NCBI GenBank assembly: GCA_964221845.1
Contig: CAXPZW010000043.1
Span: 1 to 33,049 of the forward strand
Source of the DNA: CAXPZW01 sp964221845
GTDB lineage: Bacteria > Bacteroidota > Bacteroidia > Flavobacteriales_D > Sanyastnellaceae
Length of the DNA stretch: 33,049 nucleotides
Reading direction: 5' to 3'
Both the position numbers and the translations under genes were made by a program. Numbering within the stretch: position 1 is the stretch's first letter; every line of letters begins with the position of its first letter. The notes under the pieces were generated by a model. That model ran no database searches and was not told the origin of the DNA. It saw only the letters and a program-made list of their open reading frames with translations. Shown here in pieces: positions 23,789 to 32,006 of the stretch.

Positions 23789-24594
23789 ACGCCATTCCTC
23801 AATTGAAACACACCGATTCTGGCCTGTTCACCTTGATCGCCGGCCCTTGCGCTATTGAAGGCGAAGGCATGGCCATGGACATTGCAGGTGAAGTCTCGGC
23901 CATTGCCGACCGCCTGGGTTTGCCCTACATCTTCAAGGGCTCGTACCGCAAGGCCAACCGTTCACGATTGGACAGCTTCACCGGCATCGGCGACCAAGCC
24001 GCGCTGGACGTATTGGCCAAGGTGCAACGCGAAGTAGGGGTGCCGGTCACCACCGATGTGCACTCCGCTCCTGAGGCCACTTGGGCTGGGGAAGTGGTGG
24101 ACGTACTGCAGATTCCCGCTTTCCTCTGTCGCCAAACCGACTTGCTCGTGGCTGCGGCCAATACAGGCAAGGTGGTCAACATCAAAAAGGGGCAGTTTCT
24201 CTCGGCAGAGGCCATGCAGTTTGCCGCCCAAAAGGTGAAAGACTCCGGCAACCAACAGGTGTGGCTCACCGAGCGTGGCACCACTTTCGGATACCAAGAC
24301 CTGGTGGTCGACTTCCGTGGATTGCCTGTGATGCGCCGCATGGCTCCGGTTGTGCTGGACATCACCCATTCGCTCCAACAACCCAACCAAGGTTCTGGGG
24401 TGACCGGAGGTAAGCCTGAACTCATTTCCACCATCGCCCGTGCCGGAGTGGCCGTAGGCGTGGATGGACTCTTTATCGAAACCCACCCATACCCTTCCAA
24501 GGCCAAGAGCGACGGTGCCAACATGCTCCCGCTGGACCAATTGGAAGGACTGCTGGAATCACTCATTGCCATTCACCGCGCATGCAACGCCTAG
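23785..24594 (+). CDS. kdsA: 3-deoxy-8-phosphooctulonate synthase (KDO8P synthase)
   Basis: Condenses phosphoenolpyruvate with arabinose 5-phosphate to make Kdo 8-phosphate for the LPS inner core. The 269-residue protein has the family hallmarks: IAGPCAIE (18-25), FKGSYRKANRSR, TDVHS, IPAFLCRQTDLL, IKKGQFLS, LTERGTTFGY and IETHPYP. Cys22 in GPCAIE corresponds to the metal-ligand cysteine of the metal-dependent class (as in Aquifex), whereas E. coli has Asn there. The ATG at 23785 overlaps the previous stop (ATGA); a much longer open frame in front of it is a shadow of the barrel gene. The next gene starts inside its last four codons. Confidence 0.95.
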   Translation: MNAIPQLKHTDSGLFTLIAGPCAIEGEGMAMDIAGEVSAIADRLGLPYIFKGSYRKANRSRLDSFTGIGDQAALDVLAKVQREVGVPVTTDVHSAPEATWAGEVVDVLQIPAFLCRQTDLLVAAANTGKVVNIKKGQFLSAEAMQFAAQKVKDSGNQQVWLTERGTTFGYQDLVVDFRGLPVMRRMAPVVLDITHSLQQPNQGSGVTGGKPELISTIARAGVAVGVDGLFIETHPYPSKAKSDGANMLPLDQLEGLLESLIAIHRACNA

Positions 24595-26009
24595 GAGCGT
24601 TCATAGCACTGGTATTGCCGCTGGGCCTGTGGGCGCAAACCGCTGAGGTACGCACCTACGGCGCTTCTGGCGACGACCAATTGGTGGAACTGCGCGAGAC
24701 CGAAACCGGTTATGTGTTGGCCGGTACCACGGCCTCTTCTCCAGGAGCCGACGCCGATTTTTACTTGCTCGCCTTGGACCAAGACCTGAACGTGGCTTGG
24801 AGCCAAACCTTTGGTGCTGGAGGCGTGGACCAATGCTCCGGTATGGACCGCAACGCGGCGGGCGAATGTTTCTTGAGCGGATACACCAATGACACCCCTG
24901 CTGGCGATTACGACGCCAGCGTCATCAAAACCGATGCCCTCGGAGTCAAACTCTGGGAAGCCCATTTTGGCGGCCCGGATTGGGATTTAGAAAGCGACGT
25001 CGTGGCCCTCGACGACGGGGGATTTGCGCTGTTGTTCACCACCTACACCGCAGACCAAGGCACCGACCTGATCTTGATGCGCGGCGATGCCGACGGAAAT
25101 CCTGTGTGGGAAATCACCCTGGGTGACGCGTTCAACCAAACCGCCCATGTACTCACCCTCGGACCCACTGGAGAATTGGTGGCCGGAGGCACCTGGGCAA
25201 CCGGGGAGGAGCTGGACAGCGAGCGCGCTTGGATGGCCACCTTTGATCTGGACGGCAACCCCATCGCCGAAGGATTCTTTGGCGATGTGCGTACCGAACT
25301 GTTTGACGCCCACGCCTACCAAGACGGCTTAGCGGCCGTGGGATACTACGTAGGCCCCGATGGCGACCGCGATCACTACGTCCTCAAAGCCAACCCTGAC
25401 CTTTCACTCGCCTGGATCCGTTTGGACGGCGATCCCGACGACGATGCTTTTTATGGACTCACCCCCATCGATACCGGTTTGATCACCGTGGGCGCAGGCA
25501 ATGGGTATGGCGCAGGTGGCTACGCTGCCATGGTGCACCAACGCACCTTATCGGGGTGGTGGGTGGAGTCGGCCAACTTTGGCCCCGATAAGGACGAAGC
25601 CGCCTACGATGTGATTGTGGACAGTGCCGGGCGAACCGTAGTTTGCGGTTCCAGCGACAGCTACGCCGAGTTTGGGGACCTGGACGGCTACCTGATCCGG
25701 TTTGAAGGCACGGTCCTCCCGGACGAATTTGAACTCGAAGAACTGGACGTGGAGGACGGCACCTTGGACGTGCTGGATTTGGAGGCCTTGGGCATCTACG
25801 TGCGCACTTCACCCAGCGGTGATCGTGTGCTGCACGCCGCCGACTTGAGCACCCTGCACGTGGTGGTGACCGATTTGCGCGGCAACTTGCTATACGATGC
25901 CTCCCAAGCCGGTATGCACCGTGTGCCCCTCTCGGAGTGGGCAGCAGGCATGTACGCAGTGCGTGTGATTGCCGGCCAGCAAATGGGCACCGCTGTATGG
26001 GCGCGTTGA
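24582..26009 (+). CDS. Secreted repeat protein, beta-propeller-like, with divergent T9SS-type C-terminus
   Basis: A 475-residue exported protein with a signal peptide (about 1-18, ending GLWA before Gln19). It has repeated strand motifs of about 50 residues such as GYVLAGTT, GECFLSGYT, GGFALLFTTYT, GELVAGGTW and GLITVGAGN, separated by Asp/Gly-rich turns, as in propeller proteins of Bacteroidota. The last 70 residues (VVVTDLRGNLLYDA, then LSEWAAGMYAVRVIAGQQ) look like a T9SS sorting domain but lack the usual YPNP entry motif. It overlaps kdsA by 13 bases and its stop overlaps the next start (TGATG). Function unknown; surface display is inferred. Confidence 0.75.
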   Translation: MQRLGAFIALVLPLGLWAQTAEVRTYGASGDDQLVELRETETGYVLAGTTASSPGADADFYLLALDQDLNVAWSQTFGAGGVDQCSGMDRNAAGECFLSGYTNDTPAGDYDASVIKTDALGVKLWEAHFGGPDWDLESDVVALDDGGFALLFTTYTADQGTDLILMRGDADGNPVWEITLGDAFNQTAHVLTLGPTGELVAGGTWATGEELDSERAWMATFDLDGNPIAEGFFGDVRTELFDAHAYQDGLAAVGYYVGPDGDRDHYVLKANPDLSLAWIRLDGDPDDDAFYGLTPIDTGLITVGAGNGYGAGGYAAMVHQRTLSGWWVESANFGPDKDEAAYDVIVDSAGRTVVCGSSDSYAEFGDLDGYLIRFEGTVLPDEFELEELDVEDGTLDVLDLEALGIYVRTSPSGDRVLHAADLSTLHVVVTDLRGNLLYDASQAGMHRVPLSEWAAGMYAVRVIAGQQMGTAVWAR

Positions 26010-27187
26010 TGCGCGTGCATGCCGGCACCTGGCTGGTCTATTCAGCTTGGTTCTTGACCCTCTGGGCCGCAGGTCCATTGTGCTTCGGTTTTTCTGCCGA
26101 GGCCGTGTTTGCCTACTACGATGTTGAACATTACCAGACCATTGCCACCCAAGGATACGGCAAGTGGTTGACGGCCTTTTTTCCGGGCTTCCCGCTGTTT
26201 TGGAAGGCCTTGGGTGTGGTTTGGTGGGTGGGCATCGTCAACGCACTGCTCGCCGCAACTGCGCTCACGGGCTTGGCCCAAGCCTGGGACATGAATCGTT
26301 GGGAGCGTGCACTGCTCGGTGCTGCGCCGTTGGCCGTGTTTTGGCTCTTGCCTTATTCCGAGTCGTTGTGCCTGTTGGGCTTGGCGGCCGGATGGATCGG
26401 AGTCAAGCAACAGCGGCCTTACCTCATGGGTGGTGGCTTGCTGCTGGCCTGTTTCTGCCGCCCACTGTGGCCGGTGTTGGCGGTTGCATTTCTGTTGTTG
26501 GAAGTGCTGCTCGCTTGGCGAGGCGAGGCAGGCATGGGCCGCAAGCGCTGGTATGCTTTGGGCGGCATTGCCTTGGGCACCTTGGCCGCATTGAGCGTGC
26601 ACGCGGGGTACACAGACGAGTGGGGAACCTTTCACCAAGCGCAAGCCCATTGGGGCAATGCACTCGGGTGGCCCAAGTTGCCCTTTTCAACGTGGAGCGA
26701 TGCCCCGGTGATGATGGTCGACAGCGCAGCGCTGATGGTAGGCGCCATGGCCGGCACCCGCATCGTCTTTCACGGGTTTGCGGGAAACGCGTCACCGGCG
26801 ACCCAATTGAGCTTGTATTACTTGGCCGGGATTGCGGCACTCACCTTGGCCTTCCGGGGTGGGGAGCTGTTCAGCCTGGGGCGCTTTGTTTGGGCCTTGC
26901 CTTTTGTCAGCTTGTTGCTGATTGAATGCGGACGCTCGGGGTGGACCTGGAAGCGGCACGGAGCCTACCTGGCTTGGGTTCCCGCGGGAGCGCTTATGTG
27001 CGGAGCTTACCTCCACGTACAGTCCTTGGGCACTTTCTTGCCAGTGATGGGGCTGGCACTGCTCGTGTTTTGGTGGGGCTCGCGGAGCCAAAAACAACCG
27101 TGGCATCACTTGGCCTTGCTCTTGGCATTGGTGGGGATCCAGCTCTTTTTTGTGCTCCGGGTATGGGGCGGCAATTGGGCGGGTTGA
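26009..27187 (+). CDS. Multipass membrane protein, GT-C/PIG-V-like glycosyltransferase candidate
   Basis: A 392-residue protein with about ten hydrophobic spans. After the first span it has YYDVEHYQTIATQGY (36-50) followed by FFPGFPLFWKALG (57-69). An acidic residue just after span 1, then xYxxIAxxGY and FFPxFPLF, is the pattern of PIG-V-like and other GT-C mannosyltransferases that use lipid-linked sugars on the outer face of the inner membrane. The acceptor is unknown; its place in an LPS and surface-protein operon fits envelope glycosylation. ATG at 26009 overlaps the previous stop as TGATG; an in-frame ATG 12 bases upstream is also possible. The 45-base gap to the next gene has no clear terminator. 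Confidence 0.65.
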   Translation: MRVHAGTWLVYSAWFLTLWAAGPLCFGFSAEAVFAYYDVEHYQTIATQGYGKWLTAFFPGFPLFWKALGVVWWVGIVNALLAATALTGLAQAWDMNRWERALLGAAPLAVFWLLPYSESLCLLGLAAGWIGVKQQRPYLMGGGLLLACFCRPLWPVLAVAFLLLEVLLAWRGEAGMGRKRWYALGGIALGTLAALSVHAGYTDEWGTFHQAQAHWGNALGWPKLPFSTWSDAPVMMVDSAALMVGAMAGTRIVFHGFAGNASPATQLSLYYLAGIAALTLAFRGGELFSLGRFVWALPFVSLLLIECGRSGWTWKRHGAYLAWVPAGALMCGAYLHVQSLGTFLPVMGLALLVFWWGSRSQKQPWHHLALLLALVGIQLFFVLRVWGGNWAG

Positions 27188-27232
27188 TCTTTGGTCCAGA
27201 CTTTGCGACCTTGCCCTCAGAAATTGGACGTT

Positions 27233-27763
27233 ATGAAACTGCTTTTGCCTTTCCTCGCTTGTGCTGCTCTTTGGATGGGGTGCGCCTCCAACAAAGGCGG
27301 CCAATCCGCACAGGTGGAGGTGATGACTCACCCTGAGTCGGTCACCGTCACCCAACAAGACGTGTATCCCGGTGCCCAAGGCATGGTGCGCAAGATCCGC
27401 ACCTACAGCGTTTCGGGCGTCGCCGATTTTCGCAGCCCGGTTACTGTCCATCGCCTGCGGTTGGACTCTCTGCAGTTCCCTGTAAAGCAGTTGAAGATCA
27501 ACAACGCCATTCAACCCAGTATGGATGTGGATACGGCCGCTGGAACTGCGTTTTCATTCACCGCAACGCGCATGTTTACTGGCGACAAGAAGCCCAATCC
27601 CGTTGGTTTTGGCCAAGGCGCACGCCTGATGAACGAACAAACACTCGAGCCCAGCGGTGTGCTGTTGGATGGAACGGCCGAGTTGGTCCTGTTGGCAGGT
27701 ACCGATACCGTGGTCATCGACTTGGGCACCATCGAAGTGCTGCCCGACGTATACGCCCCCTGA
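27233..27763 (+). CDS. Small lipoprotein of unknown function
   Basis: A 176-residue protein with a lipoprotein signal: LWMGC places the lipidated cysteine at 17, followed by ASNKGGQS. The mature part seems beta-rich (for example TVHRLRLDSLQFP, AELVLLAGTDTVVIDLGTIE) and is not assigned to a named domain. The ATG at 27233 is chosen because it begins the signal peptide; the earlier in-frame start adds residues with no export signal. It is the last gene of the 21003-27763 group; a hairpin with a weak T-tract follows. Confidence 0.7.
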   Translation: MKLLLPFLACAALWMGCASNKGGQSAQVEVMTHPESVTVTQQDVYPGAQGMVRKIRTYSVSGVADFRSPVTVHRLRLDSLQFPVKQLKINNAIQPSMDVDTAAGTAFSFTATRMFTGDKKPNPVGFGQGARLMNEQTLEPSGVLLDGTAELVLLAGTDTVVIDLGTIEVLPDVYAP

Positions 27764-27786
27764 TCAACGGCGCACCTCAAACGACT

Positions 27787-27810
27787 TCGCACCCGTGGGT
27801 GCGATGCTTT
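27787..27810 (+). terminator. Possible weak terminator after the lipoprotein gene
   Basis: Stem TCGCACC (27787-27793) with GGTGCGA (27798-27804) and loop CGTG is followed by TGCTTTCC, a poor T-tract. It is 24 bases after the stop. Confidence 0.4.
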
Positions 27811-28142
27811 CCGTGTTGATTTCTGACACTTTCGCATGCGGTGGTCCATGGCGACACCAAGTCACCAGTGCTTCAAGACCTGCTTCTGGTCCCTATGTAA
27901 CGCATGTAACCGAACCATTTGGCTCGTTTTGCAGCCAGCCCGTCAGGCCCAGCGCTTGCGCTTGAACTTGGGTGGACTTGCTGAACCACACCCCCTGAAC
28001 TTTTCCGCTGATTTTCAGCCGGTAACAACTGTGTTGAGCCATACAAGAGCTGTTTTGGATTTGACCGAAGCTGCTACAATAGCGTGAACAAATTGACCAA
28101 GGCGGGCATTATTTTCTCACCACCTTAACCAGTTAGGTAGCC
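27811..28142 (+). other. Intergenic region before the choice-of-anchor V gene
   Basis: About 330 bases without a supported gene; open frames here have no coding character. A possible promoter is TTG (28034-28036), 19 bases, then TGGATTTG (28056-28063), one mismatch from TAnnTTTG, which would leave a leader of about 75 bases. Nothing else was recognised. Confidence 0.4.
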
Positions 28143-28952
28143 ATGAAACACCACAAACTCCTTGTGATGACTGCGCTCGCAGCATCCACCATTCTGCTTT
28201 GTTCACGCTCGGGCGGGCTGGCAGAAATTGCCAACCAAGACCGCACCGGATCTCCTTTAAGCTCTGGCCTATGCTCTTCTTGCCACAACTCAGGTCCATG
28301 GACCACCACCTCTGTGTTGTCGGTCATCGATCCCTCGAGTGGTATGCCCGTGACCTCTTATGTTCCCGGTGCTACCTATACCGTCGAAATGGAAGTGTCC
28401 GCTACCGGTGGCACTTCGTCTCCTTCTGGATGGGGATTCCAAGCCACGGCAATGTTGGGCGATAACAGCGATGCAGGATCGTTTTCAGCACCGGCTAGCA
28501 ACACTCAAATCGATGACGTAAGCGGGCGTCACATGATCGAACACAATGCTTTGTCAGGGTCCAATACGTTCTCGGTGTCTTGGACGGCGCCAGCCGCTGG
28601 TAGCGGTACTGCTACTTTTTATGGTGTAGGTATGGCGGCCAACGGCAACGGCGGTAGCTCTGGTGATGATGCTGGCGTACCCATCGCGTTGTCTTTGAGC
28701 GAGGAGACTGTTCCTGTGGACGGATGCACCTATGCTGCAGCACAGAACTACAACCCTGCGGCCAATGTGGACGACGGATCATGCCAATTCAACCTGCCAC
28801 AAACCTATTGTGGGGAGGGCACGACGTTTAACAACATCAGTGGCCAATGCGAAGCCGATCCTGGGTGCCCCGGTGATTTGACTGGAGACGACCTTGTGGG
28901 TACACCAGATGTACTGATGGTACTTGGTGCCTTTGGTACAAGTTGCGACTAA
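28143..28952 (+). CDS. Choice-of-anchor V domain protein with CxxCH motif and dockerin-like end
   Basis: A 269-residue exported protein with a signal peptide (about 1-20). A CSSCH motif (44-48) after TGSPLSSG is a possible covalent heme site and is typical of the choice-of-anchor V family, as are the strands YVPGATYTVEMEVSA, WGFQATAML, MIEHNAL, SWTAPAAG and GVGMAANGNGGSSGDD. Then comes one Cys repeat of the GCTYAAAQNYNPAA...DDGSCQF type (about 194-218) and a final segment GDLTGDDLVGTPDVLMVLGA (about 245-264) like half a dockerin calcium loop. The same two elements end the large protein at 29028-31925. No typical T9SS sorting domain is seen. Electron transfer or adhesion cannot be told apart. 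Confidence 0.75.
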   Translation: MKHHKLLVMTALAASTILLCSRSGGLAEIANQDRTGSPLSSGLCSSCHNSGPWTTTSVLSVIDPSSGMPVTSYVPGATYTVEMEVSATGGTSSPSGWGFQATAMLGDNSDAGSFSAPASNTQIDDVSGRHMIEHNALSGSNTFSVSWTAPAAGSGTATFYGVGMAANGNGGSSGDDAGVPIALSLSEETVPVDGCTYAAAQNYNPAANVDDGSCQFNLPQTYCGEGTTFNNISGQCEADPGCPGDLTGDDLVGTPDVLMVLGAFGTSCD

Positions 28953-28973
28953 GATGATCATTTTTTATGACCA

Positions 28974-29006
28974 TAAAAAAAGCCCCGGCACACGCCGGGG
29001 CTTTTT
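28974..29006. terminator. Bidirectional intrinsic terminator
   Basis: Stem GCCCCGGC (28982-28989) with GCCGGGGC (28994-29001), loop ACAC, flanked by an A-run (28975-28981) and a T-run (29002-29006). It can serve both the + strand gene ending at 28952 and the minus strand gene ending at 29028. Confidence 0.9.
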
Positions 29007-29027
29007 GTTTGCAATGGGTTTTGAGGG

Positions 29028-31925
29028 CTAGGGACACGTAGTTCCAAACACACCCAGCAAGGCGAGAATGTCACTGGTGTCGACCACACCGTCTTCAGTC
29101 AGATCGGCGGTACATACTCCGGTACAACCGAAGTCGCCGAGGACCATTAAGAGGTCCGCTACCGTGATCAAATTGTCTCCGTCTATGTCTCCAAAACAAG
29201 GGGCGCAAGAGAGGTACTCGCAGCTGCTGTCGTCGCACAGGGCAGCGGGGGAGTAGTTGCATGCGGCCATGTCGGTACAGCCATCAGGGAGCTGGCAGGA
29301 GCCGTCGTCGATGGTGGCCGTGGCGTCGAAGTTGCACGCGGTGGCATCGGTACATCCGGCGCAGGAGGTAAACTCGCAGGAGCCGTTGTCAATGGTGGCC
29401 GTGGCGTCGAAGTTGCACGCGGTGGCATCGGTACATCCGGCGCAGGAGGTAAACTCGCAGGTGCCGTTGTCAATGGTGGCCGTGGCGTCGTAGTTGCAAG
29501 CGGTTGTATCGGTACATCCGGCGCACGAGGTAAACTCGCAGGTGCCGTTTTCAATGGTGGCCGTTGCGTCGTAGTTGCAGGCGGTGTCATCGGTACATCC
29601 GGCGCATGAAGTAAACTCGCAGGAGCCGTCATCGATGGTGGCCGTGGCGTCGTAGTTACACGCTGTGGCGTCGGTACATCCTGCGCATGAAGTGAACTCG
29701 CAAGTGGCGTCGTCCAAGGTGGCGGCCGGATTGTAGTTGCACGCTGTGGGATCGGTACACCCTTCGATGTCGCCTACGGTGATGCAGAAGTTTTGGGATT
29801 CGCCGCTGCCGTAGTTGGCCACGGTCATTTGCACCAGCACGTTTCCGTCGGGATCGGTGAGCGCGTAATCGCCATCCACACCACAAGCGGTGTATTCCGA
29901 ACCTGCCATACCATCTCCATAGGAATCGAAGATGTTGAAGTCGTAACATCCGTCGCCCAGGCAGAAGGTCTCGGTGTAGGTCTGCACGTTGCCGTAGCCC
30001 GAACCAGAATCCACGGTGGCTCCAGTGGCATCGGTCAACGTCCAGCTGACCTCAGATCCCCAACAGTCGGTCAAGAGCGTAAGTGTGACCACTTGGCACG
30101 AGAACACACACGAGCCGTCGTCCACGGTGGCGGTGGGGTCGTAGTTGTCTGCAAACGGATCGGTACAGCCCAGGATCACTTCACCGGCACACGAGCAGTC
30201 CGCTTGAAGTACGTCGTTGACGGTCAACGGATCGCCGTCGTTGCACACATCGCCCGGGTAGCTGCACAGGCCGCTGTCGGTGGTGGCGTCTGGGTCGTAG
30301 TTACATGCCGTGTTGTCCATGCATCCAACCCCTGGTGCCGATACGGTGAAGCTGGTCACACGGGTAGACCACTGCGCCGCGGCGTTGTACATTCCGGTGA
30401 ACCAGAAGGTCTGTCCGTCGGGATCGGTGTTGAGCTGGTTGTAATCGCCGTAGCGGTTGGAAGCGTTTGAGCCCGAGCCGGCCACGATGGTGGTTTCAGG
30501 AACTGTCATGGTGCCCAAGGGATCACTCGCGTTGCGTCCGGTGTAGCGCAGCGAAGGGAAGGTGCTGCTGCTGGACACGTTGTATGCGATGGCAATGCTG
30601 CCAAATGCGTCGATCGCAATCGAGCACATGAAACGACTGTCGGTGTCTGGTGAGTAGGTGCCCTCTTGGTAGATGGTCCATGCCGAGCCTTGGCCACCGG
30701 TGCGGCGCAGTTCGTACCAACGCACACCGGCGCGGTCGGTGCCGTCCACGTCGGTCACGTGGCAACACACGATGGATTCGTGGGTGCCAAAGTTGCGGTA
30801 GGCAATGCGGTTCATGAGTACTTCACGCAAGGGGTCCAGCTGGGTACCGGTACCCGGCTGCGGAATGCACGAGAACGAAGTGTACCCGCACAACTCCGAA
30901 TCAAACGAAGAGATGGGCAGCTCGTACTGCAGGGTCAGTGAGGTGTTGGCGCTGTTGTTGAAGTCCACGTCAAACTCCCAAATCTCCAGGGCATCGTTGG
31001 AGGCGCCCACCCAAGCGTCGTCGCGCATGCGCATGATCAAACCGGGGGTACCCGCAGCGGGTGGGGTGGTGCCGTTCAAACTCACAGGCGTAGCCGCTTG
31101 GAAACCAATGGTTCCAAAGTCCGGCACGGTAAAGCGTTGGGCGGTGGTGGCCACCCCGTTCAGCAGGTCGGTACGGTTCAAGGCGTAGTTGGCGGTTTGC
31201 GCCTCGTTGGTGGTGATCAGGTACATGTTGTCCCAGATCGAGTACTTGGGGTAATCCGGGAAACTTGGGGCATTGAACACAAAGGTGTGCCACGAACCCA
31301 ACGGGTCGGGGGTGGTGGATACCGCCACGTGCATGTTGTTGCCCGAAGCCGAGAACTCGGTCATCACCCAGCGGTCGGCAATGGCGTCGTACATCACAAT
31401 CGGGTCTCCCAATCCGGCTCCCAGGCCAAAGTAATTGTCGTAGTAGGTCTGGGCCTGGAGTACCGTCCCAAACTTGTCGTAGATGATGAAGTAGGCGCCC
31501 GAAGAACCGTTGATCATTTGGATCACGTGGTTGGGACCGGCATCCAATGAAGGGTCTGCAGGGTTGACGCCGGTGTAGCCCATCCCGTCGATGTTGACGC
31601 CGATGTTGGCCTGCGATGCACTTTGGGCAGGGTTGTCTTTTTGCCAAACGGGATCTTCACCCACGGGCAGTGCTCCGGTGTGATCATACTCGTTGAGGAT
31701 CCAGTCGCCCTTGGGATGGTAGCCCAGCTTTTCGGGCTTTTCACGCGGGTTTTCGACGTTGGGATCGGGTTTCCAATCGCGCAGGGGCACGGTGGCGCCT
31801 TTGTATTCCACGGGGATTACGTCAGGATTGAGCACAATGGTGCCTTGGTGTTGGGCCAAGGCCGGAGCTGCCAGCAGTACCAGAACGGCACTCACGGCTG
31901 CAGCAAAGCGATGCATCGCCTTCAT
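29028..31925 (-). CDS. Large exported Cys-repeat protein with dockerin-like C-terminus
   Basis: A 965-residue protein. The start is set at the ATG 31925, which opens a signal peptide (MKAMHRFAAAVSAVLVLLAA, cleaved near ALAQ); a longer frame upstream lacks one. Residues about 90-540 look like a beta-propeller (SLDAGPNHVIQMINGSSGAY, GDPIVMYDAIADRWVMTEFS, ISTTPDP-like strands). Then follow two Cys repeats (GCMDNTACNYDPDAT, GCTDPFADNYDPTAT), a segment with GDGCYDFNIFDSYGDGM, seven Cys repeats of mostly 27 residues (about 722-908) and a final 57 residues with two dockerin-like loops (DIDGDNLITVADLLMVLGDF and DLTEDGVVDTSDILALLGVF). No usual T9SS sorting domain is visible. A surface adhesin or matrix protein is likely but unproved. 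Confidence 0.8.
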   Translation of the reverse strand: MKAMHRFAAAVSAVLVLLAAPALAQHQGTIVLNPDVIPVEYKGATVPLRDWKPDPNVENPREKPEKLGYHPKGDWILNEYDHTGALPVGEDPVWQKDNPAQSASQANIGVNIDGMGYTGVNPADPSLDAGPNHVIQMINGSSGAYFIIYDKFGTVLQAQTYYDNYFGLGAGLGDPIVMYDAIADRWVMTEFSASGNNMHVAVSTTPDPLGSWHTFVFNAPSFPDYPKYSIWDNMYLITTNEAQTANYALNRTDLLNGVATTAQRFTVPDFGTIGFQAATPVSLNGTTPPAAGTPGLIMRMRDDAWVGASNDALEIWEFDVDFNNSANTSLTLQYELPISSFDSELCGYTSFSCIPQPGTGTQLDPLREVLMNRIAYRNFGTHESIVCCHVTDVDGTDRAGVRWYELRRTGGQGSAWTIYQEGTYSPDTDSRFMCSIAIDAFGSIAIAYNVSSSSTFPSLRYTGRNASDPLGTMTVPETTIVAGSGSNASNRYGDYNQLNTDPDGQTFWFTGMYNAAAQWSTRVTSFTVSAPGVGCMDNTACNYDPDATTDSGLCSYPGDVCNDGDPLTVNDVLQADCSCAGEVILGCTDPFADNYDPTATVDDGSCVFSCQVVTLTLLTDCWGSEVSWTLTDATGATVDSGSGYGNVQTYTETFCLGDGCYDFNIFDSYGDGMAGSEYTACGVDGDYALTDPDGNVLVQMTVANYGSGESQNFCITVGDIEGCTDPTACNYNPAATLDDATCEFTSCAGCTDATACNYDATATIDDGSCEFTSCAGCTDDTACNYDATATIENGTCEFTSCAGCTDTTACNYDATATIDNGTCEFTSCAGCTDATACNFDATATIDNGSCEFTSCAGCTDATACNFDATATIDDGSCQLPDGCTDMAACNYSPAALCDDSSCEYLSCAPCFGDIDGDNLITVADLLMVLGDFGCTGVCTADLTEDGVVDTSDILALLGVFGTTCP
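29202..29762 (-). repeat. 81-bp in-frame tandem repeats in the large exported protein
   Basis: Six landmarks of the form TCGGTACAyCC recur exactly every 81 bases (near 29349, 29430, 29511, 29592, 29673 and 29754). They encode copies of a 27-residue unit GCTDxTACNYDATATIDxG plus SCEFTSCA; the two copies nearest the C-terminus are degenerate. Near identity of adjacent units at DNA level suggests recent expansion by recombination or slippage. Confidence 0.9.
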
Positions 31926-31960
31926 AAGAAGTGTTGATTTGGTTAACGGTCTGTTCGCCT

Positions 31961-31968
31961 TAAAGGTA
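31961..31968 (-). promoter_or_regulatory. Weak -7-like box for the large exported protein
   Basis: The minus strand reads TACCTTTA, one mismatch from TAnnTTTG, 35 bases before the ATG at 31925, in the 81-bp gap after the upstream gene. Confidence 0.3.
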
Positions 31969-32006
31969 CGCAAACCATTCCGAACGCCGCCTTCCGCTTC
32001 TGGTCG

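Noticed and set aside
29202..29762. CRISPR array
   Set aside because: The regular repeats are 81 bp long with no distinct spacers and encode an in-frame Cys repeat.
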